A stretch of 64,000 bases of DNA. It comes from Tomocerus qinae (lineage: Eukaryota; Arthropoda; Collembola; Entomobryomorpha; Tomoceridae). The first letter of the stretch is position 1. Every line of letters starts with the position of its first letter. The notes under the pieces are model-generated. The model was not told where the DNA came from, searched no databases, and was given only the letters and a program-made list of their open reading frames with translations. The translations under genes were made by a program, and so were the position numbers. Where the stretch lies: positions 138,281,875 through 138,345,874 of the forward strand of contig CM034546.1 in the NCBI GenBank assembly GCA_020055645.1, written 5' to 3'. Below, in pieces: positions 1 to 11,564 of the stretch.

Positions 1-1122
1 TCCATTATGTCGTTTGAAGAAAAAGTCGGGACAGTTACCCCTTCGGTTTTCCTGGACTATTATTGGCAAAGATTAGAGTAGCACTAATGGGGTTCAAAAC
101 TTTTTTAAAGATATCTACAAAAAGTCCACTAAAAAGGCTAGGTTCGTTATGTACACAAGAGGGTCTCCCCACCCTCAAGGGAGGACCTCCAAATTGGCAT
201 ACACCTTTTGGCATAAAATCAGTAAACCCTCAAGCCCCAAATTAAATCCAAATCGTATGAAACGAAAAAATGTACAACAATTTTTAGTCTTTTTAGTGGA
301 CTTTTATAAAAAAAAACAAGCTGTGGACCTAGTCAATTTACTTTCACTAACTTTGGTTTTCCAACTCTTGTGTTCCACTAACTCTCATACCTATACAAAA
401 TAGGGGGGTCAATTATTTCGAGGAGGGTCAACTATTATTTGAATGCACTTGTTATCGTGAAAATATAATAGTTGACCCGGAGGAGGTCAACTATTTTGAA
501 CGGGGCGAATTAATTCGGATTTTACGGTAGAAAGAATCCCGTCCTCTAAGGACTGGATTTATATACCATTTAAACCATTGCAAAACGGAAATATAATGGC
601 AAAGTTCATGGTTTTAAGTTTTTCACCCATTTCCTCTGTGATCATGGTGAGGTTTTAACCAAATTTAGTGCTGTCCGTGGACCTTGTCATCTTTTGATCT
701 AGCTATACTATAACTTTAAAGGATGAATAGAACTGGAGTTACGTTAATTTTTAATTATTTCTAAAGTTTGCACCCCTACTTTGCTCAGGTGTGTGGCTTA
801 TCTAGCCCTATTATTTACCTTTATTATATTGTCAATGTAAAAAAATCGTTTTGCCATGGGAATTGATTCTAAAAATGATAGCAAAGTCTCATTTGAAAAT
901 ATTTTATGTGGCCAGTAAAAATCAAAAAATATTGAAGGGGATCCAACTTTTTATTTTCAGAGATATTATTATTAGTTCATTTGATATCTAGTGGAAAGCT
1001 CCCCTTATGTAGAGAACGATCCTTTGAATGGTGTATTGGACTTAACATTGCAACTTACGGATTTTTAGATATTATATAGCCATGATGCTGATGATAATGA
1101 TAATATAATATGTATCGTTACT
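1..1122. other. Intergenic DNA, no gene recognised
   Basis: No convincing coding exon is seen; the short open frames have no recognisable motif. A perfect 13-bp inverted repeat (GGGTCAACTATTA at 425-437 and its complement at 466-478) is repeated in part near 484-495, so this is probably an old hairpin element. Confidence 0.5.
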
Positions 1123-1126
1123 ATAC

Positions 1127-1447
1127 TGTAACGTTGTTACCGTTGCCTGGGCTATTGGAGATTGTTTGGAAGTTTCCAAATGTTCCAATAGACCAGCCAA
1201 TGGCAGTGAGAGGTAGGCGGAGGAAGTCCGTGTATAAATGGCTGCATTTGGGCCATTTTCCTCTAGTTGTCTCTTGACTTCTCCCTGACAGCCTTGTCTT
1301 GTATCACTCTCTCCCTGAGATCTTCTCCTTTACGGAGTTCTATCTCAATGAGATCTACGCGTATTTCTTATTACACCATCATGCATATCTTGCATATATT
1401 CATCAGTAGTCAGTTGCCGTAGCAAAGGAACGCCGGGAACCGTGTCA
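1127..1447 (+). mobile_element. Solo LTR of an LTR retrotransposon (fossil)
   Basis: A 321-bp block begins TGTAACG and ends CCGTGTCA, giving the TG...CA ends typical of LTRs. It is flanked on both sides by ATAC (1123-1126 and 1448-1451), a 4-bp target duplication. A TATA-like TGTATAAATG lies at 1231-1240, and the block is more GC-rich than its surroundings. No internal gag or pol lies beside it, so it looks like a solo LTR left by recombination. The 4-bp duplication would suit a Ty3/gypsy element, but family and strand are inferred. Confidence 0.6.
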
Positions 1448-1980
1448 ATACATAAACGTAAAATAGGACATGCACATGGAATTCTGTCAGTATTCTTGCC
1501 TAAATGTTAGTATGCATGTATGTCCGTATCGTTTTGTAATGAGTAAGGAATATAATACTACCAGGACTGATTTTGTTTTACATTTTAATACTTTTAGGCA
1601 TCAAAACTTGGTCTACTAAATAATTTACGGTCTATGAAATTCGGGCGAAGTTGCGCAATCGCTAGAACTTCACTGATTTCAACATTTTTCTAGCACACAG
1701 TATTTGGCTTCTAATAGTCATGACTATAGGATAAACGTAAACTGACTCATGCGCATTGAATGTATTTTGATTTTCTGTTGATTTTCATAGCCAACGTTAA
1801 TCTATTTTGATTTTCTATTGATTTTGATGGTCAGCATTAATCAATTTAGATTTTTGAATAATGATCAATATTGACCCAATTTGAATTTCATTTCAGTAAT
1901 CCAAATAAATCTATTTTTATTATTGTTCCACCAAAAATGTGTACTTTCACTCAGGCGAGCTTCTGTTACGGCTTGCCGTA

Positions 1981-2292
1981 GGTTTTTGTTTTGTGTACGG
2001 AATAGCCTATTTCCATTTTTTTGTTTTGTGTACGGAATAGCCTATCTCCATTTTTTTGTTTTGTGTACGGAATAGCCTATTTCCATTTTTTTGTTTTGTG
2101 TACGGAATAGCCTATCTCCATTTTTTTGTTTTGTGTACGGAATAGCCTATCTCCATTTTTTTGTTTTGTGTACGGAATAGCCTATTTCCATTTTTTTGTT
2201 TTGTGTACGGAATAGCCTATCTCCATTTTTTTGTTTTGTGTACGGAATAGCCTATTTCCATTTTTTTGTTTTGTGTACGGAATAGCCTATCT
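1981..2292 (+). repeat. 35-bp minisatellite, about nine units
   Basis: The unit is 35 bp and contains TTGTTTTGTGTACGG then AATAGCCTATYTCCA. About nine near-identical units follow head to tail. The main variation is a T/C alternation before TCCA, so homogenisation seems recent. The open frame through it is a by-product of the 35-bp period and is not a gene. Confidence 0.9.
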
Positions 2293-2375
2293 TCACTTGT
2301 TGTATATGGCGCTTAGGCATTTCGGCGTAGTTATGATTATTCAAAGCAATTTATCTGATTGTATGTTTTACTCTT

Positions 2376-2530
2376 TCTGTCTGTTTGGAATGCCCTGTGC
2401 ATGATAACTTTCGAACGGTTTGACAATTGAAAATTTGAACAGTCTAACACAAACGGAGCTAAATTGATCAAATTTGTAGGGTACAATCTACAGGTAACAA
2501 GGAAGGCCGCTGCGCTATTGAAATTCCGGA
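2376..2530 (+). repeat. Dispersed 'CTGTCTGT / GATAACTTTCGAACGG' repeat, copy 1
   Basis: A CTGTCTGT run is followed by GATAACTTTCGAACGG, a TTTGAACAGTCTA-like stretch and GGGTACAATCTACAG. The same order of motifs recurs near 4580-4745, 13130-13270 and, tandemly duplicated, 33222-33690, so this is a dispersed repeat family of unknown class. Its open frames are not coding. Confidence 0.6.
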
Positions 2531-3244
2531 TCGGACTAATGCATGTACCTCTTGTTTCAAAACAGCTATATTTTGTAATCGTGTTAGTAGTTAGTACAAA
2601 GACGCAGGGAATATAATATGTGTAACTTTTATGCTGTTGATATTCACTGGTCTGTCGATGAATTTCGGGACAATGTGGAATCGCTAGAAATTTATATTTC
2701 AACGTGAGTCTAGCACTTAGTGCTAGGTTTTCAGCTAGTACTATAATAAAAATCATCCTTTTGCTGTTCATTTTATAACGTAAACAGGCTTCTTGGTCAC
2801 GTACTTGACTTTGTCGATCATATTATGACATTGGTCATAACCATGAGGATTTATGCAGTATCCATTCTATCTTATCAAAGTAAGCAGCAGATGTTTGGTT
2901 TATAGTAATAAACTATTTATTATTATCGACATGACTAGGTGATCTTTACTCTACATAAGCATAAAGTGGGGCATGCGCATGGGATTCTTTCATTATTCTT
3001 GAATAAATGTTTGTATGCTTCTATGTCCGTAATATTTTGTAATTAATTAGTGAAATTCGGGCCAATGCGCAGTCGCTAGAAATTTACTGATTGCAACATT
3101 TTCTAGCACATTTTGTGTGCTAGGATTCAACTAGTAATATTATACGTACCTTTGCTGCATATGGTCGGTGTGATAACTACAGCAACGAACGTAAAGTTGA
3201 CATACACTTCCTTGGAAGTAAATATTTGTGTTGAGATTATAGCC

Positions 3245-4160
3245 TACTAGTGAACCCAGCTAAGGGGGCAAATCTAGCACTCAAGAGAAATTCAGCAGGC
3301 CACCCATCACAGTAATAAAAACAATTTCGAAAACATCTCATTAGGTTGTTAACTTTGTAAATACAAAGCACATTTAAATTAATACACCTTTATTTTCTAC
3401 AGTGGTTGGAAAAATTAGCTGCAGCCCCAACTTCCTGATAAAAAGGAATTTCCTACACCAAAATAATAACTGTAGATAGTAGCATCAAATACAGGGAACA
3501 ATGAAAGACTATTTCCGAAAAAACTCCCACAAAGTTACCAAAACTTTTAAAATCGAAAAAATAAGATTCCCTCTAGGATTTTGGAAAAACGTTCAAATCC
3601 CATGAGTACAACTTACGAATAAATATTTTTAAAGAATAGTTAATTACCCAGTGCTGTTATTTAATTCTACAAAAAGATATCCCAACTGGCACAAAGGAAT
3701 TAAGAGGGTAGTAAAAAGTAAACCTAGCTCTATTAAAAAATTTTGAATAAGTTTTTCGATATTATAGCAGAACCAATTTGGGTTAGAAGTTTTGAAATGC
3801 TATTTAATACGCACATTACGATCATTACGAAATGTTCCCTTTCGCTAATCATTTCCATTCGATCCCCACTAACCATTCAACCTTCTTATGTAAACTATTA
3901 TTATTTAGATGTTATAACAATAATATGAAACAACTCATTTCGTTGGTTTAGAGGAATTGGGCTTGCGCATTTTACTTTTTTTGCTTTTAAGGAGCCTGCA
4001 TATATTCCGTGTGCAGTTGATGGGAGGAGGGGTTACCCAAACGTGTTGCAGTCAGTACTTGCGTTACACATGTGGGAGGGGGTTTTGCATTACGTAATAT
4101 ATGCAGGTTCCCTAGGTTCTCCCTACCACACGTACATACATATATATATATATATATAAA
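3245..4160 (+). repeat. Long copy (A) of a roughly 900-bp interspersed element
   Basis: Starts at TACTAGTGAACCCAGC and runs to CTACCACACGTACATACA followed by a TA-rich microsatellite (about 4138-4170). The same sequence recurs at 38195-38420 (start only), 40430-41760 (5'-truncated) and 41873-42960 (nearly full length). There is no coding frame. Read on the other strand the element would end ...CACTAG followed by T, which resembles a Helitron 3' end, but a clear terminal hairpin was not seen, so the class is open. Confidence 0.65.
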
Positions 4161-4169
4161 TATATATAG

Positions 4170-6200
4170 ACAGGTAAATTTATCAAGTCTGCGATTATAT
4201 ATAGAGAATAGATATACAGTATACCAACCTGAACCATAAACTCTTGAAGAAGTGTCTATATTTATTGTTGCAAGTTAAATGACTACAGATATATTATGTT
4301 TGTTATAAATGGAACGGGATATCCCTATAGTATTTAAACCAATGAGGACTTTATGACATTCGTAATGCGTTGTTGTATGTATTGAAAATTTGTGTCTGGT
4401 TACAATCTTCTATCAATACAAGTGTAAGTGTACCGTTTTAAAATGTTCTTAGTCATGCTATAGTACTAGGAAAACCACAGAGAAAAATTACTACAAAACA
4501 TCTGTAAACCTTCTGTAAACATAGAGTCTGGTTGAATATTATGAAAAATTGTTGCGATTGCTTTATGCGAGTAGGATATGTATCCGTCTGTCTGTCTGTC
4601 TTAGTCCAATTAACTTTGGACAAAAGTAAAAAAATTTAATCTACAGAGTATAAAAACAAGGGTCCAAGGAAAAAGGGAATTTTGTCATAATCGGACCTCG
4701 GAGCTACAGCTTTGGTTATTACTCTTATTACGTTGCAGATCGTCCTGAAATAGCTTAATAATTATGCTAATTATATAGTAGTTCGGTCAACACAGAGTTA
4801 GATTGGATTGATTTTTTTCGTTTTTTAATAGATCTTCTTAAAAATGTTAAGAGAGAAATATAATGCATTAACGAAGATTGCCAAGAAATAGGCTGCAAAA
4901 ATTCCTACCACAATTAAGTGTAAAATTACACATCATTCTTTAAAAACTACGTCAAAGAAAGTGAAAGTGCAGGATTGGGTCGTGTTTTAAACGGCTTTGA
5001 CCATCAACGGTCAAAATGACCCAGTCAAATTCGGATTTAAGGCATATATTATGCGCATGCGGTGTTTTGTTGGTTGACTACTACTACATATAATATTTCA
5101 TTTATATTGACCGAATTATACAGGTTCATCATTTATATTTGTCTCCCCCACCATTATACCAGCTTGTAGACAATCTTTAAGGGAATCTAACCGACCCTAA
5201 CACCATGCAAATCGGTTAAAAAATTTGCAAATTTTCAGACATTCTGCCATTTTCCAACCCTCCGAATTTTTCCATGTCCCCGAAAACATTATTTTTGAAT
5301 ATTATTTTCAAAATCATTACTGGAATTGCATTAGTAATTTTTCCACCAATTTTCATAAAAATCGGAAGTTATACGTATTGTACGATCAAAAGAGGTGTTA
5401 GTACTAACCAGTTGTAGTTTATTAACGGATTTCAATCGTCATCCACTGCAATTATTTTCATTTCCAATATATTTTTATTTCCAATTATCAATATATAGTA
5501 TCTATCAATTGTTAGTATGTTTAGTCTCAATTGACATTATGATTTCTTTAGTACGCATGCTCCCATGATGACGCACGTTTTGGCCTCCAGGGGTCGTTAT
5601 GGCCGCAAAAAGATGTCAATTTTTCACAATGTGTCAATTTGTCACCAATGTTAACCTCTATTGTATACTGTAACCCCAAAAGTTCATCGTTCCGAGTCAT
5701 TCGGCAAGAAAAAGGCGAAAAGGACTTAAAGGACAGTTTCAACCTTTTTTCAGACACATTTTGCTAAGATGCAAAAGTTACCTCATTCATGAATATCATG
5801 AGAAACAGAGTTGCCCCGGTTGACTGCAAGACTGCAACATTAGTACATAGTACACTGTAGTTACTATAGTGCAGTATTAATTACATACTCTTGTTCTCGT
5901 ATTAAGGGAGAAAAATCATTTGACTGGTACACTATTCGAGAAGGTTGAGTAAAAGTCAAAAACTGCGAAGACAATTGTGATAGAGGTATTTAAAAGTTGT
6001 TAAAACCAATAATTAAAATGTTTGCTACCAAATAATCTCCCCAGAGGACGTTTTCTTTTTTATTTTAAGTTCATGGCAGGTATTAAAAAGTTTATTACAA
6101 TTATTATTGTTGTAATGCCATAAAAGCAATAATATCTACGTACTGAGTGCCGAGTAGTGGTGCTGGTGGTATATGTGAATGTGGTATTATAATTCTATAC
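4170..6200. other. Intergenic DNA with a dispersed repeat
   Basis: No gene recognised. A copy of the CTGTCTGT/GATAACTTT-type repeat lies at about 4580-4745. The short minus-strand open frame at 5548-5757 shows no recognisable domain or splice context. Confidence 0.45.
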
Positions 6201-6205
6201 ACAGA

Positions 6206-6376
6206 CCAAGCACGTATCCAGAGGGCCCCTCCCCCCCTGAGGTCCCAAAAAAGACGATTTTTTTGTCAGAAAAAGTTAAAAATCCAAAACATTTTCGCGC
6301 TTCGCGTTATATGCCTTAAGTTTACTAATATATTGTGGTGTGCACCCCCTAGGTCAAATTTCTGGATACGTGCTTG
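6206..6376. mobile_element. Short MITE with CAAGCACGTATCCAGA ends
   Basis: The left end CAAGCACGTATCCAGA is matched in reverse complement at the right end (TCTGGATACGTGCTTG), enclosing about 170 bp with no ORF. Runs of C and G just inside the ends (CCCCTCCCCCCC and, opposite, CACCCCCTAGG) resemble the elements at 23871-24030 and 50801-50967, which have CAAGGRCGTAT-type ends. It is a non-autonomous DNA element abutting the larger transposon to its right. Confidence 0.65.
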
Positions 6377-7093
6377 ACACAGACTATCACTAATTGACTC
6401 ATTCCCTAGTAAAAGGGGCTTATATGATTTTGCAAATGAAATACCGTAGTAACCCAGTAGTAACCATAATTTTAAAGTCACTAAAGCCCGCCCAACTCAG
6501 TTTTTTAAAATTTACTCTCAAGTTTCATTCATTTCTTTCAAATTGAGCTCGAAGTTTTACTCTAGGGTGAACTGAATTTGCGGTGCTTGTGTTTTCTGAG
6601 TTGCATTTTCCAAAATGAGTAAAAAGGTGGCAAAGGTTTCTCGTAAGCTGCTGGAAAACTTTAATTCTGGAAAGAGGAGAAAATTGAATATTCTAAGCTG
6701 AAAGATCAGGTTGCACAGTCCAGCAGAAATGAAGGAGAGCCATATCAAGGAAGAAATGTGATGCTAAACCCTTCAAGAATACCTCCCCAACAAGACGTAT
6801 TTTTTGAATAATCACCATGAAATTGACATTCTTTGTATTATTTAACATATTAAAAGTAACTAAAGGAAACGTTTCTTGGCCCAGATCTGCTCTCAAGGGT
6901 GTCAAAAGGAAGGTTGTAATTCTATCAATGTAGAGAGAAAAGTAGAACTATTCCAACAATTTTGGAGTACATGAAATTATGATATGCTGACAAGTATCCT
7001 ATCTCGGTACATTCGAAAAATGTCCAAAGCAGATGAAAATAATGTTTACGTCAATTTTACTGTTATTTCCTCTCGGATACTTTTGGATTTCAG

Positions 7094-7803
7094 ATGCCGG
7101 TATGCAAAAAAACGTTTTTGGGAGTTTTCGGAATAGGCAAAAAGCGAGTAGAAGTTTTACAGAAAAAGATTTCGTTTGGAATCCTAAATTTCACAGATAA
7201 AAGGGGCAAGGAACAAAAAAGCAATGCATTTTTTACTTAAAAGGTAAAAAGGTACCTATTTTACCTTTTTTGCTTTTTTACCAATGCATAAAGACGTAGT
7301 CAGTCTAAAACTACTACGCAAACCGATCAAATATAAAACATTTGTAGTGTGAAATAGTGTTTTAAATCAATAGAACACTAATCTAGAAATATCGGACAAC
7401 AAAATAACACATTTTATTTATTTTTATTTCAACTTTTAAGAACGTAAAAAAGCAAAAAGGTAGCCTTTTTTTCAATTTTGTACTTACCTTTTTTACAAAA
7501 AAGCAAAAAAAGGAAAAAGCAAAAAAAGTTTCTTTTTGTTCCTTGAAAAGAGGCAGCCATGAAAACTACAGACGGTTTCCGGAAAATGGTTGGAATCTAA
7601 TACATGCACATATTCAAAGTTATATGAGACTTCCTGTAGGTACTATTCCAGAAGCAGTGGTGACTGGTGACCCTACTCGACAATACCTAGCGAGGGACTT
7701 CTCCATTACACGAATGTTCCGCGACTTTGTCGAATTGTATGATAAAGCTGCAGACTGGGAGTGGGCCTACCGAACATGCTTCAAGGAATTAGGGCTCAAG
7801 TAG
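7094..7803 (+). pseudogene. Transposon-encoded protein fragment (VCKKTFL...DKRG...H type)
   Basis: The frame opening at the ATG of 7094 reads MPVCKKTFLGVFGIGKKRV and stays open to 7206. After the MITE the same protein resumes (DKRGSHENYRRFPENGW) and ends at 7803 with YRTCFKELGLK. From memory, the pattern V-C-K-K-x-F-L...G-I...R-V, then D-K-R-G...H, then a block with Y-L-A-x-D-x-S-I...M and a final Y-x-x-x-F, is shared by a large family of uncharacterised arthropod proteins carried by DNA transposons. A polyadenylation signal (AATAAA) follows near 7862. The MITE breaks the frame, so the copy is inactive. An upstream splice acceptor (TTGGATTTCAG) precedes the first ATG. Which transposase superfamily it belongs to is not resolved. 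Confidence 0.5.
7207..7545. mobile_element. hAT-like MITE, copy 1, with 8-bp target duplication
   Basis: Ends are CAAGGAACAAAAA and its complement. The flanks AAAAGGGG and AAAAGAGG form an imperfect (7 of 8) 8-bp target duplication. The interior is low-complexity, made of alternating GCAAAAAAG and TACCTTTTTT runs. The 8-bp duplication and the CARGGAAC end point to the hAT superfamily. It interrupts the transposon coding fragment. A sister copy lies at 53853-54095. Confidence 0.8.
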
Positions 7804-8115
7804 CTTATTAAGGCTCATTTTTGGGAAACTTATAATCAACAGGCTTGAAATATCCTATTTAAATAAAACCTTCGTCTTCAGTTCCCATGTTAATATTGCA
7901 TTGTATGGTATTATCTAAGGTTCATTCGTCATTATTGTTTTGTTTAACAGATTGATTCGTTTCCATAAGCTTACCCCGTCTGGTCACTATAAAATAAATT
8001 ATTTGTTTACAAATATCTAAGCCCCTTTTACTAGGGAATGAGTCAATTGTCTATCAAAATGGGATATGGCTTACCTATTGCTTAAACCCAAATAAACAAA
8101 TTGTGTAGAAATTTC

Positions 8116-10019
8116 ATGGACAGTTTGGAGTCTGGGAAACATCTTTTGAAAATGAATAACTCCGACGATATATGGGTCGAAAAATCCATTACGGCAACCT
8201 GGAGTAGAAACAGTTTTTCTGACAATAAACACAGCAGCGATCTGCAACTTTCAAACACTTTCAAAATTGTACATTTCTTGATTTGCAGTGTAGTTTTTGT
8301 GCTATCAGTGACAGGAAATTCTACCCTTCTCTATGTCGTCGGTACAATGCCCCGCATGCGGACCGATAAAAGTTATTTCTCCGCTAATTTGGCGTTTTCG
8401 GATCTCATGACATCACTTTTTATTCCGTTTACATTTATCAGTGGCAACAACAATTTGTCTACATTCGGAATGTCTTTATGTCGTGTAGTTGAAGTTGTGA
8501 ATATAGTTGGAGACATCGTCGTTTCATTTACTTTAGTTGCGTTAATTCTGCTAATAACTTACACAAGGATATGGCCATTCGAATATTTGGCATTGGGAAA
8601 GAAATACGCTCTTGTAGTAATTCTGGTTATTTGGATCACTGCCATCGCTTTAGCGTTGCCATTTGTCTTCCCACGACTTTCGATGCCGCAGGAACATGAT
8701 ATGGGAATCGGTGATGAATTTTCCTGGTGCATTATGGTATGTAAAGTAAATACAGACTTTTAAAAGTATATAACTCAATAATTTTGTTTAAACTTTAATG
8801 TTGTAGATACCCATTCAAAGAAAACTTTTATATTCAGTAGATTCTAGTTATCAGATTTTACATAATATTATAAATTTCAGGTCATGTTTTCGGAAATTGA
8901 TGGCTTAATGAAGTATTACAAGATTTCATTAAAAGGGTGTTTATATTTGTTTCCTGTGACCGTCTTTACAATCGCATTCACAGTTATCGCTTACATGATT
9001 TGGGGGACTGAACAGAATAGCAAACCCGTTATGATTGGCAGTAAACGGGCGAGAAGACCAGTTGGAAAGGTTAACTATCTATTAAACTTAATTATGTATT
9101 TATAAAATATATGTACAATTATAAACTATGTCAAATGCATGTAAAAAAGTAGCGGAGATAATCAGGCTTTTGGACGTTACGTGGGGTTTTTAGTGCATTT
9201 GTCCAATGACCTTTTGACCTGCAAGACTTGGCTTTGACCTGACCTACCGAATAACGGGCTATCTGACGACGTTCTACAATGTCGATAACTAATAACGTTA
9301 CACCAATTTTTAAATTTAAGCCGCGCCCACAGGCAAGGGGCGTCCGAATTTGTTCATTTTCGAAATAGACCTTACTTTTAATTCCTAAATTACGTTACAA
9401 AAACCAGCTCCGCTATTTAATAACCAGCAAAGATCGATTTCGGGGCAGTGGGAAGTGATCAGTGAGACATTAGCTGATCATGTTTGCATTTGATAAAATC
9501 TGTTTGTAAATTGTACACTAAGAAATATAAATTATATTAAACCATCAAAACTTGGTACTCTGTTTAGCAATAAATATCATATTATAAAATTAATTGGCAG
9601 TGGTGCATGGCGGAATTGGACAAACTTAATTGCTGAAAGAAAAACGTTTGATTTATGATTTGCAGTCTCTGGTTGTTGTATTTGCCGTGTCTTTAGCCTA
9701 CATTGTCGCCAGACTTCCATTGGTGGTGGTCATGCTATATCAGCACCTGAATCCAACTCACGACGGAATTGAGAATACTTTTTTTGCACTAGTTGCATGT
9801 TACTTTATAGCCATGTCACAAAAAACCTATAACATTTTTATCTTGACCTACATAAACCCAGGACTACATCTAACATACCGAGAAGCATTCAAAATTGTTT
9901 TTTCTAATTTCACTGCAGTATGTAAAAGTGGAGGAAAAATAATTTTCTGTCAACCAAGTAAACTTTTTCAGCTTCTAAAAATTGTGCGAGAATATTTAGC
10001 CAATTGGATAAGTTACTGA
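8116..10019 (+). CDS. Rhodopsin-like G protein-coupled receptor, three exons
   Basis: Exons at 8116-8736, 8881-9069 and 9666-10019, all phase 0, with donors GTATGT and GTTAAC and acceptors ATTTCAG and ATTTGCAG; about 387 residues. Seven hydrophobic segments are seen. TM1 carries GNSTLLYVV and TM2 NLAFSDLM, the class A N and L-x-x-x-D signatures. TM3 starts at a Cys (SLCRVVEV), TM4 has the conserved Trp (VIWITAIALALP), and TM7 ends NIFILTYINPGL. The DRY position after TM3 reads TYTRIWPF, with only the Arg kept, and TM7 lacks a clean NPxxY. It probably acts in the plasma membrane as an orphan peptide or amine-type receptor; the ligand cannot be read. The start is the first ATG, 15 bases inside the open frame. 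An upstream exon is possible. Confidence 0.75.
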
Positions 10020-10589
10020 TATTTTTGATTTCATTTGATAAGACGTTTATTGGTGACTAGCCAGGTTAGAGTTATCATCTTTTATAATTAAACCTTCGGG
10101 TGCTTAAACCTTTTGAAAATCAATATCAGTGTCAGTATGGTATGCAGTGGCTTAGTATATAATAATTATGAAACTGTCTTTTGCATCTTTCGCAATCAAA
10201 CCAAATTTTGATGCCTAGACCTTTTGAAAGTTAATAGCACTACGGTGACACAAAAATCTCTCTCGTACATACATATCTACACGAGTACACATACAGAATT
10301 GTTTACGCGCATGTCCGACTTCGACTTCGTGTTTATATTATAGAATTGTACAGGGTGCCAAATGTCTATTGAGGCCCCCTGTATCGGAAGAACTGGAAGT
10401 AGCAAAGCAAAACTGTTGATACCAATCGAAAGGCCGTCCAAAGTTACACTAATGAAATGAGGGTACTTTGATAAATGTCACAAAAAAATTACTAAAAATA
10501 AAAAGTAAAAAATGAAAATAAAATAAAAAAATAAAATCTGCCCGTTTTCCAAGTTTTCGGATTTTCCTGGCCACAAAACTTTTTGTTTC

Positions 10590-10930
10590 TAGTAATGGGT
10601 TTCACAGTCTTACGTGATTTACAATTTGGTTTTTGTGGTATCCATTGTGAGAAATTCCATTCTTCTCTATGTCGTCTGTACAATGCCCCGCATGCGTTCT
10701 TGTTGTATCAACATCGTAATCCAACTTACAGTGCAACTGAGAATACTTTTTATGCACGTGTAGCATGTTATTGTGCACCCATGTCAATCTTACAGCATTT
10801 TTATCCATGTCTACATCAACCCGGGATCTCAATTAAGATACAGAGAAGCATTCGAAAGAGTATTCTCTGATATCACTGATGTGTGTGTACATCTTTTGAA
10901 GAAAAACCGTCAGAGAACAAATCCCAAACC
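10590..10930 (+). pseudogene. Collapsed tandem paralogue of the GPCR
   Basis: About 10660-10695 (CTATGTCGTCTGTACAATGC) copies the TM1/TM2 junction of the neighbouring receptor, near 8330-8360. It then jumps straight to sequence matching its last exon (CAACATCGTAATCCAACTTA... and GAGAATACTTTTTATGCACG, compare 9738-9800) through to GAAGCATTCGAAAG. TM2-TM5 and both introns are missing. It is a deletion-bearing duplicate, too short to fold as a receptor, and the remaining open frame (10583-10870) is residual. It sits about 600 bp downstream in the same direction, as expected from tandem duplication. Confidence 0.75.
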
Positions 10931-11564
10931 CGTCATCTGAAGTATTCGTATATCATCCTGAAATATTTTTTTATAAACCGATCCCCTTTGCATGAAGTTC
11001 GCAAACAGGTATCGTTTAATTTTTGTCCGAATTGAAGTTTTAAAATACGATGGTATTTATTGTATTGTATAGATTTACTAAATCTTAATGTGTAATACCT
11101 ATATATTTAGTAGTCGTAAGTAGTCGTAATTCTGTTAGTTTTTAGGGGTTAATAATCAACTAATTAATTTAATATAGGTATCTTACTATTACGTGAGTAT
11201 GCGTAGATATGAAAAGAGACAAGAATATAATGCAAATATCCTCAGCGAAATATAAAATATGTCAAGTAACTAAATGTTTATGGGTTATAAGGCATAGGTT
11301 TGAAACCCTTCTAGTTTCAACTCTGCCGTCCGTCTGTATTGTCTGTCGGTCTAATTAATTTTTCTTAATTAAGTATTAGAAGTAGTAACCACGTTGCATT
11401 ATACATTGGGGCACAATGAAATCAAATTGTTATCAGCAACAAAAACCATACACAGTTTGGCAGAAATTAAAAAAACTTATTGCTGATAACATTTACAACG
11501 GTTTATTACACTTATACTTAGTACAGGTGTGGGTACTTGGGTTTGAAAACTGCAACTGAGGAAC

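Larger units (their letters stand above)
1451..3140. repeat. Diverged dispersed repeat, three copies
   Basis: Three related blocks are seen at about 1453-1730, 2640-2765 and 2958-3140. They share a stretch of the form GAAATTCGGG...GCGCARTCGCTAGAA followed by TTTCTAGCAC. Copies one and three also share a 5' part starting CATAAA and GGACATGCRCATGG. The copies are too diverged for recent duplication. No ORF or terminal repeat was recognised. Confidence 0.6.
6390..8055 (+). mobile_element. Decayed DNA transposon with 31-bp terminal inverted repeats
   Basis: A perfect 31-bp inverted repeat starting AATTGACTCATTCCCTAG lies at about 6392-6422 and, inverted, at about 8025-8055. Between the ends is a coding remnant (7094-7206 and 7546-7803), and a possible N-terminal piece begins at the ATG near 6615 (MSKKVAKVSRKLLEN...). 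CTATCA occurs beside both ends and may be the remains of a target duplication. A hAT-like MITE sits inside at 7207-7545. The superfamily is not certain. Confidence 0.6.

Noticed and set aside
1981-2292. CRISPR-like array
   Set aside because: Direct tandem units with no unique spacers in eukaryotic DNA: a minisatellite.
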